Assembly: GCF_002119765.1 (NCBI RefSeq)
Contig: NZ_CP021112.1
Span: forward strand, 5,078,501-5,142,500
DNA length: 64,000 bases
Direction: 5' to 3'
Source of the DNA: Pseudorhodoplanes sinuspersici
GTDB taxonomy: Bacteria; Pseudomonadota; Alphaproteobacteria; Rhizobiales; Xanthobacteraceae
Made by a program: the position numbers and the translations under genes. Numbering within the stretch: position 1 is the first letter of the stretch; each line of letters starts with the position of its first letter. This document shows positions 8,149-16,721 of the stretch, piece after piece. Under the pieces are notes generated by a model, which saw nothing but the letters and a program-made list of their open reading frames with translations, ran no database searches and had not been told where the DNA came from.

Positions 8149-8934
8149 TCAGGACACGCCCGGCATGTTCGTGAAATAGTGGTCGATGTAATTGGTCTTG
8201 AGATAGCGATAGCCGAGCCGCGCAAACAGCGCCTTTAGTTCCTCAAAGCGGTCCGAATACAGCTCGATCTGCAGATAGCATTGGTTGTCGCGCAGCGTTC
8301 GCTCCATGCCGGCCAGCGCGTGAAATTCGGAGCCTTCGACATCCATCTTCACGAGAATGGTCTTGCCGCTGATGGCAAACTCATCGTCGAAACGGATCTG
8401 CTTCACCACATGGGTCGCAACGCCCGGCGCTTCTTCCGGCGGCTTGTCCGGATGGACGATCCAGGACTCGCCGCGATTGTGGACGCCCGCCTCCATCAGC
8501 GTCACCTCGCCGGCCTTGTCGCCGACGGCATCCGGCACGACCTGGATTCGATAATCCAGTCCATTAGCGGCGATGTTTGCTTTCAGGCGCGCGCGATTGC
8601 CGGGATCGGGCTCGAAGGCGATGATCTCGGCGCCAATACCGGCGACCGCCAGCATGATCGAATAGACGCCAGCATTCGCCCCGATATCGAGAAAATAATC
8701 GACGTCACGTGTCCGACAGATTGCCGCGAAGTCCTCAAGCTGGTCCGCCTCCCAGATGCCGTTGATCGCCAGCTCGCGATCGATCAGATCGGTCGTATCG
8801 ACAAGAAAGCGCGCACCTTGCGCATTCACCGTATAGGGCACGCGCCCGAAGGTGCGCATCGCCCGATCATACCAGCCACGCAGCGTCCGCTCGAAAGAGC
8901 TGTTCGGATGGCGAAAGGTCTGCCCGCTGCGCAT
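8149..8934 (-). CDS. FkbM-family SAM-dependent methyltransferase
   Basis: A 261-residue protein with the class I methyltransferase signature FLDIGANAGVYS (SAM loop, Asp at residue 83), the acidic residue in AFEPDPGNR and the FkbM-typical VKMDVEGSEFHALAGM. These enzymes O-methylate small molecules or glycans; the substrate here is unknown. The gene starts 8 bp after the stop of the DedA gene, so the pair is probably co-transcribed. That link to a membrane protein suggests, weakly, a cell-surface glycan or lipid substrate. Confidence 0.88.
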   Translation of the reverse strand: MRSGQTFRHPNSSFERTLRGWYDRAMRTFGRVPYTVNAQGARFLVDTTDLIDRELAINGIWEADQLEDFAAICRTRDVDYFLDIGANAGVYSIMLAVAGIGAEIIAFEPDPGNRARLKANIAANGLDYRIQVVPDAVGDKAGEVTLMEAGVHNRGESWIVHPDKPPEEAPGVATHVVKQIRFDDEFAISGKTILVKMDVEGSEFHALAGMERTLRDNQCYLQIELYSDRFEELKALFARLGYRYLKTNYIDHYFTNMPGVS

Positions 8935-8942
8935 CGTCCGCC

Positions 8943-9467
8943 CTAGAACAGTTTCTTGAGATATTCGAACCCGATGTCACCAAACGCGAGCAGCACATAA
9001 GCCCACAGCATCGCCGACAGCACATTGGCAAGCTGGAATTTCCAGTAATCCATTTCCAGGATGCCGGCGATCAGTGGCACCGCAGCCCGAAGCGGGCCGA
9101 AAAAGCGGCCAACGAAGACGCCGGGAATGCCCCATCGCTCGATGAAAGCATGCCCCCGCGGCAGCAGGTCTGGGTATTTCGGCAGCGGCCAGATATGGGC
9201 GATGCGATCCTTGAAATGGAACCCGAACCAATACGATACCCAGTCTCCGCAGGCCGCGCCGGCAGCGGCGGCGAGCCAGATCGGCCAGAAAACGAGGCCG
9301 GACATGTTAATCAGGGCCCCGATGGCGACCAGAATTCCCCAAGCCGGGACCAACATCGAGATGAAGGCCAGGGACTCGGCAAACGCCAGCACGAAAACGA
9401 TCGGTAAGGCCCACCAATGGTTCTGACGTACAAAATCGATAATGACCTGGGAGTGCTCTTGAATCAT
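8943..9467 (-). CDS. DedA-family membrane protein (VTT domain)
   Basis: A 174-residue polytopic protein. The DedA signature is visible: an acidic residue in the first re-entrant region (AFAESLAFISMLVPAWG) and the motif GRFFGPLRAAVPLIAGILEM. About five hydrophobic segments are seen. The DedA/VTT superfamily acts in phospholipid or undecaprenyl-phosphate translocation. It is the first gene of a two-gene unit with the FkbM gene and is divergent from parE. It is shorter than E. coli DedA (about 220 residues). Confidence 0.88.
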   Translation of the reverse strand: MIQEHSQVIIDFVRQNHWWALPIVFVLAFAESLAFISMLVPAWGILVAIGALINMSGLVFWPIWLAAAAGAACGDWVSYWFGFHFKDRIAHIWPLPKYPDLLPRGHAFIERWGIPGVFVGRFFGPLRAAVPLIAGILEMDYWKFQLANVLSAMLWAYVLLAFGDIGFEYLKKLF

Positions 9468-9646
9468 TTTGTGACAGTCGCGGCGGGAACTGTGGTCTAG
9501 CCGGGTCCTGCCTAATCTTCCAGCGCAAGCTAAAGGTAAAATAAAGCTCCTGCCGCGGACCTCCTCTCAAGGATTTGCCATCTCCATGGCATATTGCCCC
9601 CGCACCCCTGATTCGTTCTGAGTTCCAAAAAAGTCCGAAGATCCAA

Positions 9647-11728
9647 ATGGCTAAGAAGACCGCAGCGGCCCGCACCGTGACCAAGGGCGCCAAAACCGAC
9701 AAAAAGACCGCAGATATGTTCGGCGGCGCCTCCAAGGCGGCGGCCAAGGGCACTGCTTCAAAAACGTCCGCCTCGCGCGGCGGCAATGCCGAGAGCAACT
9801 ATACCGCCCACCATATCGAGGTGCTGGAGGGGCTTGAGCCGGTCCGTCGCCGGCCCGGCATGTATATTGGTGGCACCGACGAGAAGGCGCTGCACCACCT
9901 GTTCGCGGAAGTCATCGACAACGCGATGGACGAAGCCGTCGCCGGCCACGCCACCTTCATCGAAGTACACCTCGGCGCCGACGGCTACATCACCGTCACC
10001 GATAACGGCCGCGGCATCCCGGTCGACCCGCATCCGAAATTCCCGAAGAAATCCGCGCTTGAAATCATCATGTGCACGCTGCACGCGGGCGGAAAATTCG
10101 ACTCGCAGGTCTACGAGACCTCGGGCGGTCTGCACGGCGTCGGCGTGTCGGTTGTGAATGCGCTGTCCGTCGACATGGTTATCGAGGTCGCGCGCAGCCA
10201 GCAGCTCTATCGCATGACATTCTCGCGCGGCAAACCGAAGGGCGGGCTGGAAAAGCTCGGCCGCATCGCCAACAAGCGCGGCACCACTGTGCGCTTCAAG
10301 CCCGATCCGCAGATCTTCGGCGAAAAGGCAAAATTCGATCCCGCGCGCCTGTTCAAAATGACGCGTGCCAAGGCGTATCTGTTTGGCGGCGTCGAAATCC
10401 GCTGGTCGTGCGATGCCGCGCTGATCAAGGACGACACGCCGGCCGAAGCCGTGCTGCACTTCCCCGGCGGCCTGCAGGATTACCTCGCGGCCTCGATCGA
10501 GGGCGCGACCCGCGTGCATCCGGACATCTTCGCCGGCGGTTCGGAAAAAAAGAACGGCCACGGCTCGGCGGAATGGGCGATCGCTTTCGTCGCCGATGCC
10601 GATCCGTTCGTCTCGTCCTACTGTAACACGATCCCGACGCATGATGGCGGCACGCATGAAAGCGGCCTGCGCACTGCCCTGTTCAAAGGTTTGCGCGACC
10701 ACGCCGCCCGTACCGGTCAGGAAAAGCGCGCGGCAGCGATTACCAGCGATGACGTGATGGCGGGTGCCTGCGCCATGGTATCGGTGTTCATCCGCGAGCC
10801 GGAATTCCAGGGCCAGACCAAGGATCGCCTTGCGACGCCTGAAGCGTCCCGCGTGGTCGAACAGGCGATACGCGATCCGTTCGATCACTGGCTGGCCGGC
10901 AATCCGTTACAGGCCAACAAGCTGCTCGACTTCGTGGTCGAGCGCGCAGAAGAGCGCCTTCGCCGCCGGCAGGAAAAGGAAGTCTCGCGCAAGAGCGCAG
11001 TGCGCAAACTGCGGCTTCCCGGAAAGCTGGCTGACTGCACCAACACCGCGGCTCAAGGCTCGGAGATCTTCATCGTCGAAGGAGACAGCGCCGGCGGCTC
11101 GGCCAAGCAGGCGCGCGACCGCGCATCACAAGCGGTGCTGCCCCTGCGCGGCAAGATCCTCAATGTTGCTTCAGCCGGCAAGGACAAGCTCGCGCAGAAC
11201 CAGCAACTCGCCGATCTCATCCAGGCGCTCGGCTGCGGCTATGGCTCGCATTACCGTGAGCAGGAATTGCGCTACGACAAGGTGATCGTGATGACCGACG
11301 CTGACGTCGACGGCGCGCATATCGCATCACTGCTCATCACTTTCTTCTACCGGCAGATGCCGAAGCTGATCGACGACGGACATCTCTATCTCGCGGTCCC
11401 CCCGCTCTACCGCCTCTCGCATAGCGGCAAGACATTCTATGCCCGTGACGATAAGCACAAGGAAGAGCTGCTGAAGAAGGAGTTTCACGCCAATGCCAAG
11501 GTCGAGGTCGGCCGCTTCAAGGGCCTTGGCGAGATGATGGCGAACCAGCTCAAGGAAACGACCATGGACCCGAAGAAGCGTACGCTTCTGAAGGTGACGC
11601 TGGCCGAGGCAGAACGCGTGGACACGGCGAAATCGGTCGATCAGCTCATGGGCACGAAGCCGGAAGCCCGCTTCGCCTTCATTCAGGAAAAGGCCGAATT
11701 CGCCAGCGAAGAATTGCTGGACGTATAG
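9647..11728 (+). CDS. parE: DNA topoisomerase IV subunit B
   Basis: The 693-residue ATPase subunit of topoisomerase IV, which decatenates daughter chromosomes with ParC. GHKL ATPase motifs: EVIDNAMDEA, DNGRGIPVD and LHAGGKF / GGLHGVGVSVVNAL. The TOPRIM domain has IVEGDSAGGSAKQARDR, PLRGKILNV and MTDADVDGAHI. The C-terminus has RFKGLGEMM, normal for ParE/GyrB; absence of a GyrB-type insertion favours ParE. The start at 9647 (MAKKTAAAR) leaves a Lys/Ala/Thr-rich N-terminal extension of about 45 residues before the ATPase domain, common in alphaproteobacteria. Confidence 0.96.
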   Translation: MAKKTAAARTVTKGAKTDKKTADMFGGASKAAAKGTASKTSASRGGNAESNYTAHHIEVLEGLEPVRRRPGMYIGGTDEKALHHLFAEVIDNAMDEAVAGHATFIEVHLGADGYITVTDNGRGIPVDPHPKFPKKSALEIIMCTLHAGGKFDSQVYETSGGLHGVGVSVVNALSVDMVIEVARSQQLYRMTFSRGKPKGGLEKLGRIANKRGTTVRFKPDPQIFGEKAKFDPARLFKMTRAKAYLFGGVEIRWSCDAALIKDDTPAEAVLHFPGGLQDYLAASIEGATRVHPDIFAGGSEKKNGHGSAEWAIAFVADADPFVSSYCNTIPTHDGGTHESGLRTALFKGLRDHAARTGQEKRAAAITSDDVMAGACAMVSVFIREPEFQGQTKDRLATPEASRVVEQAIRDPFDHWLAGNPLQANKLLDFVVERAEERLRRRQEKEVSRKSAVRKLRLPGKLADCTNTAAQGSEIFIVEGDSAGGSAKQARDRASQAVLPLRGKILNVASAGKDKLAQNQQLADLIQALGCGYGSHYREQELRYDKVIVMTDADVDGAHIASLLITFFYRQMPKLIDDGHLYLAVPPLYRLSHSGKTFYARDDKHKEELLKKEFHANAKVEVGRFKGLGEMMANQLKETTMDPKKRTLLKVTLAEAERVDTAKSVDQLMGTKPEARFAFIQEKAEFASEELLDV

Positions 11729-11756
11729 GCTTGATTCACAATTGAAGCGCCTTGCT

Positions 11757-11827
11757 CCGCTCATTCCCGCATATGCGGGAATTCAGTGAGCTTGGCTCTG
11801 GGTCCTCGCTTTCGCGGGGACGAGCGG
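11757..11827 (-). repeat. Dispersed palindromic repeat, copy 1
   Basis: A two-hairpin element: ATTCCCGCATATGCGGGAAT (11763-11782) and GTCCTCGC..GCGGGGAC (11802-11821), bounded by CCGCTC..GAGCGG. The reverse complement matches the element at 37540-37613 in both hairpins and in the linking CCCAGA and CTGRATT. It lies just after parE and may end its transcript. Confidence 0.8.
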
Positions 11828-11878
11828 AAGAAAATCGATTCAGCGCGACGAGTCAGCTTCCCGTGTGTCGATGACGCG

Positions 11879-13171
11879 CTACTTCAGCCCGAACATGTGC
11901 GGCACGAACAGCGTGATCTGCGGGAACGCGATCAGGATCAGCAGCACGATCGAGAGCGGCACGCAGAATTGCCAGATCTCGCGATTGATCTCGCGCATCG
12001 GCACCTTTGTCAACGATGACATAATGAACAGGATCAAGCCGTAAGGCGGCGAGATAATCGCGATCATGAAATTGACGATCACCACAACGCCGAAGTGAAC
12101 GAGATCGATGCCGAGCGCCTTCACCGTCGGTAACAGCACCGGCACGAACACCAGCAGCATCACCGCGCTATCGAGCACCGTACCGAGCACAAGGAACATC
12201 ACGTTGACGAGCAAAAGGAATGCCAGCGGCGACAGGTTCAGCCCGGCAATCCATCGCGAGAGACTATCGCCAATGCCTTCATTGGTGATAGCGAAGTTGA
12301 CGATGAACGAGCTGATCAGCAGCAACATCACGATCGCCGACTGCCGCGACGATTCCTGAAACGCTTCAACCAGCGTCTTGATAGAAAGGCTTCGATACCA
12401 TAATCCGCCGATGATCATCGCCCAGAGCGCGGCGACGGCGGCAGCTTCCGTCGGCGTGAACACGCCCCCCCAGATGCCGCCCAGCAACACCGCCGGCAAT
12501 GTGAGCGGCACAAACGCCTGCCCAAATGCCGTTGGCCATTGCCGCAGCGGTACCGGCTCCCCGCGCGGCAGCTTGCGACGCCTGGCAATCAACAGGATCA
12601 GGATCGAGATCGACACCGCCATCAGCAGGCCTGGTACGATGCCTGCCAGAAACAACGCGCCGATCGAAGCGCCTGAAATGAGTGCGTAAAGCACCATCGG
12701 GATCGACGGAGGGATCAGTGGCCCCAGCAGCGCCGCCGCCGATGCGACCGCAACGGCAAGACCGCCCGGATAGCCACCCTGCTTTCGCATCATGCGAATT
12801 GCCACCATGCCAGCCCCGGCGGCATCCGATGCCGCGCTGCCCGTCATCGACGACATGATCAGGTTGGTCACTACCGTCACGTGACCGTGGCCGCCCGGCA
12901 GCCGTCCGACGATCGTATTGGCAAACGTCCAGAGTCGCTCGGAAATGGTCGACGCGTTCATGATGTTCGCCGTGAGAATGAACAGCGGCACCGCGAGCAG
13001 CACGTTGAGCGTCAGCGTCGTATTCAGCGTCTGGTCGACAAGCAGGCCGATATCCTGCTTGCTGACCCACAGATAGACGATGCCGGCTGCAAACATCGAT
13101 AGCACGATCGACAGCCGCAAAGCGGCCGCGACCACAAAAACGACCAGCAAGGCAATAAAGGACGTCGACAT
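11879..13171 (-). CDS. dctM: TRAP transporter large permease (DctM)
   Basis: The 430-residue large membrane subunit of a TRAP transporter for organic acids. About twelve hydrophobic segments are visible. The DctM signatures GSAASDAAGAGMVAIRMM, PPSIPMVLYALISGASIG and GVFTPTEAAAVAALWA are present. The start ATG at 13171 comes one base after the dctQ stop. It is the third gene of a dctP-dctQ-dctM unit. Transport is driven by an ion gradient. The adjacent FAH-family hydrolase suggests a keto-acid or aromatic-derived substrate. Confidence 0.93.
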   Translation of the reverse strand: MSTSFIALLVVFVVAAALRLSIVLSMFAAGIVYLWVSKQDIGLLVDQTLNTTLTLNVLLAVPLFILTANIMNASTISERLWTFANTIVGRLPGGHGHVTVVTNLIMSSMTGSAASDAAGAGMVAIRMMRKQGGYPGGLAVAVASAAALLGPLIPPSIPMVLYALISGASIGALFLAGIVPGLLMAVSISILILLIARRRKLPRGEPVPLRQWPTAFGQAFVPLTLPAVLLGGIWGGVFTPTEAAAVAALWAMIIGGLWYRSLSIKTLVEAFQESSRQSAIVMLLLISSFIVNFAITNEGIGDSLSRWIAGLNLSPLAFLLLVNVMFLVLGTVLDSAVMLLVFVPVLLPTVKALGIDLVHFGVVVIVNFMIAIISPPYGLILFIMSSLTKVPMREINREIWQFCVPLSIVLLILIAFPQITLFVPHMFGLK

Positions 13172-13172
13172 G

Positions 13173-13754
13173 TCAGCCAACCACATTCGGTGCCGCGGGT
13201 TCGGCATCGTCGGCGACATGTGCGCGCCAATTCGGTCCGGCAAAGCTCACGAATTTCGCAGCAAGCCTGACGATGACCATCGCAAAATAGATGATGAAAC
13301 AGGCATAGACGATGTCCAGGCGCCATTCGAGCGCCGACGTCTGCTCACGCCACAGAAACATCACGTAATCGACGATGATTGGGAAAGCGACTGCGAACAG
13401 CAGCCCGAACAGAGCAGTTTGGAGAAGGCCCACCACACGCCGTCCGCCGGGCGGCAACTTCGCCCACAGAATGTCGAAGGCGACATGATCGCTGTCGCGG
13501 CTGACGAAAGCGTCCGTGAGAAACATGCACCAGAGAAACACGATCATCGCCAGCTCATCGGACCAGGCGATGGGGGCAGAGAATACATATCGCGCGGCGA
13601 CACCGGCGATGTAGATGGCAAAGATCGCAAAGAACATCGCCGTCGTCACCCACTCCGCAACGATGCGGAAGCGGGTGACGACGTGTGTAAAAGCCGCGCG
13701 CAAAGCGATGCCTATTTCGTGTCGGCGATGCGCTTCAGGAGATCGGCATTCCAT
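13173..13754 (-). CDS. dctQ: TRAP transporter small permease (DctQ)
   Basis: The small membrane subunit with four hydrophobic segments. The DctQ core WSDELAMIVFLWCMFLTDA and the preceding AARYVFSAPIAW are clear. The start is uncertain. The longest frame begins at 13754 and overlaps dctP by 43 bp, but its first 15 or so residues look like a shadow of dctP. A TTG at 13703, just past the dctP stop, gives a more typical length of about 176 residues. Coupling to dctP translation is likely either way. Confidence 0.88.
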   Translation of the reverse strand: MECRSPEAHRRHEIGIALRAAFTHVVTRFRIVAEWVTTAMFFAIFAIYIAGVAARYVFSAPIAWSDELAMIVFLWCMFLTDAFVSRDSDHVAFDILWAKLPPGGRRVVGLLQTALFGLLFAVAFPIIVDYVMFLWREQTSALEWRLDIVYACFIIYFAMVIVRLAAKFVSFAGPNWRAHVADDAEPAAPNVVG

Positions 13755-14707
13755 TTCTGCGACAGGCCGGAGTCCTGATATTGCTTGTCGACGGAGGCCT
13801 TGAATGCCGCGAGATCGGGCTCGGTAATGGTGATCCCGGACTTGCGGAAGGTATCGACCAGTTCCTTTTCGTCTTGCAGGCGGCTCTTGTCGTTGAACTC
13901 AGCTGCTGCGCGCGCGTGCTTGAGGATCACGACCTTTTGTGCCGGCGAAAACTTGTCCCACACCGGTTTGGCCACGGCGAAAGCCACTGGCTGCACGACG
14001 TGATTGGTCAGCACGAATTGCTGCGACACTTCGTTGAGGTTATTAAAGCGCGCAATGGCGAGCGGATTTTCCTGTCCATCAATCGCACCGCTCTTCATCG
14101 CGAGATAGACTTCCGGCATCGCCATCGGCGTCGGCGTGACCCCGAGCCCGCGGCCCAGCGCATTCCATCCCGGCCCCGGCGGCATTCGCAGCTTGACACC
14201 GGCCAGATCGGCCGGTGTTTTCACGTTGCGTGCCTGACGCAGATTCACCTGCCGCGTGCCAAGATAAATGAAATCGATGATCTCGATCCCCATCTTCGAT
14301 GCCACGGCCGCCGCATACTCCTTGCCGATCGGCCCGCCCATCACCTTGCGCATGTGATCGTAGTCGCGGAACACGTAACCGGCAGAGAACAGACCGAATT
14401 CGGGGATCTGCTGTTCGATCTCGAAGGTGGTCATCGTGCTCATTTCGAGATTGCCGCGCTGGATGGCCGGCAATTCGGTGCCCTGACGAAACAGCGAGGA
14501 ACCAGGATGCACCGATATCGCGACCTGCCCTGGCAGATCGCGCTCGACATTCTCCTTGAACTGCTGAAGCGCGCGCGTGAGCCAATCCTGCTCCGCCGCG
14601 GCCGTCGAAATGCGAAACTGAATCGGCGCGCCTTGCGCCAAAGCAACGCCCGGCAAGCAGCTTGCAAGCGCGAACGCGCCAGCAATAACGGTCCGTCTGG
14701 TGATCAT
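13712..14707 (-). CDS. dctP: TRAP transporter solute-binding protein (DctP)
   Basis: A 331-residue periplasmic binding protein. The signal peptide MITRRTVIAGAFALASCLPG ends near VALAQ. DctP hallmarks: ATFEIEQ-like early region, GVKLRMPPGPGW (conserved Arg that binds a carboxylate) and MKSGAIDGQENPLA. It delivers a carboxylated ligand to DctQM. It is the first gene of the transporter and lies 26 bp after the FAH-family gene, so the whole set is probably one operon. The ligand is not predictable from sequence alone. Confidence 0.93.
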   Translation of the reverse strand: MITRRTVIAGAFALASCLPGVALAQGAPIQFRISTAAAEQDWLTRALQQFKENVERDLPGQVAISVHPGSSLFRQGTELPAIQRGNLEMSTMTTFEIEQQIPEFGLFSAGYVFRDYDHMRKVMGGPIGKEYAAAVASKMGIEIIDFIYLGTRQVNLRQARNVKTPADLAGVKLRMPPGPGWNALGRGLGVTPTPMAMPEVYLAMKSGAIDGQENPLAIARFNNLNEVSQQFVLTNHVVQPVAFAVAKPVWDKFSPAQKVVILKHARAAAEFNDKSRLQDEKELVDTFRKSGITITEPDLAAFKASVDKQYQDSGLSQKWNADLLKRIADTK

Positions 14708-14733
14708 ATCGACACTTCCTTATGTTGCGCCGT

Positions 14734-15648
14734 TCACCCGGTCAGCGGCTCGCGAATGGTGACTGAAAGCGTTCCGATACCTTCGATGGTGGCGTCGACA
14801 TGATCGCCGACCGACAGGAATGTCTGCTTCGGCGCGCCGACACCGGCAGGCGTCCCGGTCAGCACGACATCGCCCGGATCGAGCGTCATGATGCGCGACA
14901 GGATTTCGATCTGCTCGGCGATCGAGAAGATCATGTCGGTCGTGCGTCCGTCCTGCTTGACCTCGCCGTTCACCGAAAGCTTCAGCGCAATATTCTGCGG
15001 ATCGGGAATAGCCGATGCTGGAACGATCCGCGGGCCAAGCGGACAGCAGGTATCGTGCGCTTTGCCCGCCACCCAATCGAGCTTATAAAAGGTGTCCGGT
15101 GCGCGGTTGTGATCGCGCGCCGAGAAATCGATGCCGATGGTGTAGGCCGCGACATACGACAGCGCGTCTTGCGCCTTCACCGCCCGTGCGCGCTTGCCGA
15201 TCACGGCGGCCAATTCGATTTCCCAATCGAACGCTTTGGTATCGATCGGCATGTGGACGGTCGGCCCCTCGCCCACCACCGCGTTGTGCGCCGGCTTGAA
15301 GAAGAAAAACAGCCGCTGCGCTTCCTTGCGCGTATCGGGAACGCCCATCTCCTTCAGATGATCGTAATAATTCGCACCAGCGCAGAGGACCTTTCCGGGA
15401 TAAAGCAGCGGCGCCAGGCGCTCCGACGCAGCCGGCACCTTGTCCTCCGCGCTTACCGTGGCGGCGGCTTTGTTGAGCGCCGCGTACGAGCGGTCCCAAT
15501 CGGAAAACAGGCTCGCGACATCGCTCGCGCCGCTCCAGCCGGCACGCGCCAGTGTGGGTTCCAAGCGATAGAGATTGCCGTCCACTTCAAGACAGGCAGT
15601 CGGCCCGTCCAACTTCACGGTTGCAAGTGCCCAATTGGCAACTGTCAT
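14734..15648 (-). CDS. Fumarylacetoacetate hydrolase-family protein
   Basis: A 304-residue FAH-fold enzyme. The C-terminal catalytic domain starts near LLYPGKVLCAGANYYDHLKE and contains FDWEIELAAVIGKRARAV, giving the acidic metal ligands, then IGIDFSARD and GDVVLTGTPAGVG. Members hydrolyse acylpyruvates or decarboxylate and hydrate meta-cleavage intermediates. The start at 15648 follows a GGGACGGGGCG purine-rich stretch. It is the first gene of a probable FAH-dctP-dctQ-dctM operon and is divergent from a GntR regulator, indicating an inducible catabolic unit. Confidence 0.88.
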   Translation of the reverse strand: MTVANWALATVKLDGPTACLEVDGNLYRLEPTLARAGWSGASDVASLFSDWDRSYAALNKAAATVSAEDKVPAASERLAPLLYPGKVLCAGANYYDHLKEMGVPDTRKEAQRLFFFFKPAHNAVVGEGPTVHMPIDTKAFDWEIELAAVIGKRARAVKAQDALSYVAAYTIGIDFSARDHNRAPDTFYKLDWVAGKAHDTCCPLGPRIVPASAIPDPQNIALKLSVNGEVKQDGRTTDMIFSIAEQIEILSRIMTLDPGDVVLTGTPAGVGAPKQTFLSVGDHVDATIEGIGTLSVTIREPLTG

Positions 15649-15663
15649 TCGCCCCGTCCCCCT

Positions 15664-15771
15664 AGAGCATGATGCCGAAAAGTGCGAAGCGGTTTTCGGA
15701 CGAACATCATGCTCTAACGTATTAGAATCGATCACGTTTTATGGTTTTGGATCAATTTGATCCAAAACCAT
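15664..15771. repeat. Dispersed palindromic elements upstream of the GntR gene
   Basis: Two adjacent inverted repeats. The first has outer arms AGAGCATGATG (15664-15674) and CATCATGCTCT (15705-15715) with inner arms CCGAAAA / TTTTCGG. It resembles a dispersed intergenic repeat common in Bradyrhizobium-like genomes. The second is a 31-bp palindrome with 15-bp arms starting ATGGTTTTGG (15741-15755) and ending CCAAAACCAT (15757-15771), inside a GATCACG / CGTGATC pair. Confidence 0.85.
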
Positions 15772-15797
15772 CGTGATCTATTGTCATGAATTGCACC

Positions 15798-15813
15798 AGA
15801 ATTTATAAATTCT
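15798..15813. promoter_or_regulatory. Perfect 16-bp palindrome, candidate GntR operator
   Basis: AGAATTTATAAATTCT is perfectly self-complementary and lies 25 bp before the GntR start, in the region shared with the divergent FAH-TRAP operon. Its position fits an autoregulatory operator; the binding factor is inferred. Confidence 0.5.
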
Positions 15814-15837
15814 GTCAAACGTGAGATTCCAACTTTC

Positions 15838-16572
15838 ATGAACGATCCACTGGCGCCTTTCGATCTTGAGCCGCGTTCGGAAGCCGAGCGGGCCTATCAA
15901 GTGCTTCGCCGCGAATTGCTGAGCGGGGAATGGTTGCCGCTCGAACGTTTGCGCCCCTCCGTCTTGCAGCAGCGGTTCGAATTGGGTCTCACACCGATCC
16001 GAGAAGCGTTGATGCGGCTGGCCGCCGATGGTCTGGTGCAAGGCGAAGCGCAGCGCGGCTATCGCGCCTGCGGCGTATCGGCATCGGAATGGAAAGATCT
16101 GATGTCGACCCGGCGCGAGCTCGAGCAGTCATGCCTTACCCAAGCCATGCAACTGGGCGATGCGACCTGGGAAGCCAGGATCGTTGCGACCATGCATCTG
16201 TTGGCCCGCACGCCGCTGCCGAAATCGGCCAGCGACCGCAAGTCCGCGGAATTATGGGAAGTGCGCCACCGCAATTTCCACTTTGCACTTGTGTCGGCCT
16301 GCGGATCGGACTGGCGTCTGCGTTTCTGGAGCACGCTGACCGATCATTCCGAACGCTACCGCAAGCTGCGTCTTCTGCGCCGCAAGGAAACCGCCGCGCA
16401 TGTGCGCAATGCAGTGGGCGATCACCAGACCATCATGGAAGCGGTGCTTGCGCGCGACGTCCCGCGCGCGACGCAACTGATGGACGATCATCTAGCGACA
16501 ACGGAACGTGCGATTTCCGAATTGCTGCGCCACGCCGACGACGGAAACGGCAAACATAAACAGCAAACATAA
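15838..16572 (+). CDS. GntR-family regulator with FCD domain
   Basis: A 244-residue regulator. The N-terminal winged helix is seen as SEAERAYQVLRRELLSGEW and LTPIREALMRLAADGLV. The C-terminal FCD all-helical ligand-binding domain has His residues in HRNFHFALVSACG, GDHQTIMEAVLARD and MDDHL that commonly bind a metal. FCD regulators sense carboxylates. It is divergent from the FAH-TRAP operon, which it probably represses. The last residues, GKHKQQT, and the stop are encoded inside a 13-bp tandem repeat, so the C-terminus is of recent or variable origin. Confidence 0.9.
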   Translation: MNDPLAPFDLEPRSEAERAYQVLRRELLSGEWLPLERLRPSVLQQRFELGLTPIREALMRLAADGLVQGEAQRGYRACGVSASEWKDLMSTRRELEQSCLTQAMQLGDATWEARIVATMHLLARTPLPKSASDRKSAELWEVRHRNFHFALVSACGSDWRLRFWSTLTDHSERYRKLRLLRRKETAAHVRNAVGDHQTIMEAVLARDVPRATQLMDDHLATTERAISELLRHADDGNGKHKQQT

Positions 16573-16625
16573 ACAGCAAACATAAACAGCAAACATAAAC
16601 AGCAAACATAAACAGCAAACATAAA
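16551..16625 (+). repeat. 13-bp tandem repeat (minisatellite), five copies plus a partial
   Basis: The unit CAAACATAAACAG is repeated perfectly at 16551, 16564, 16577, 16590 and 16603, followed by 10 bases of a sixth copy. The GntR stop codon lies in the second copy. The array runs straight into an A-tract and terminator hairpin. Perfect identity suggests recent slippage expansion. Confidence 0.95.
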
Positions 16626-16630
16626 AAAAA

Positions 16631-16650
16631 CGGGGCGATCGCTCGCCCCG
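16631..16650 (-). terminator. Intrinsic terminator for the Bug gene
   Basis: CGGGGCGA / TCGCCCCG (8 bp) with loop TCGC. On the minus strand it is followed by eight T residues, a textbook intrinsic terminator downstream of the Bug-type gene ending at 16722. Its T-tract adjoins the 13-bp tandem repeat. Confidence 0.88.
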
Positions 16651-16721
16651 CATCCAGTTCTCAGCGGTGACTGTTTTTTGTTATCCCGGCACCGCCCTTT
16701 CCTGCCCGCGTTTTCCGCGTT

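Noticed and set aside
9758-10888. Long minus-strand frame inside parE
   Set aside because: It mirrors the parE reading frame; the translation is Arg/His-rich with no family resemblance, typical of the antisense of a GC-rich gene.
16551-16625. Possible CRISPR-like array
   Set aside because: The 13-bp units are directly joined with no spacers; it is a simple tandem repeat.
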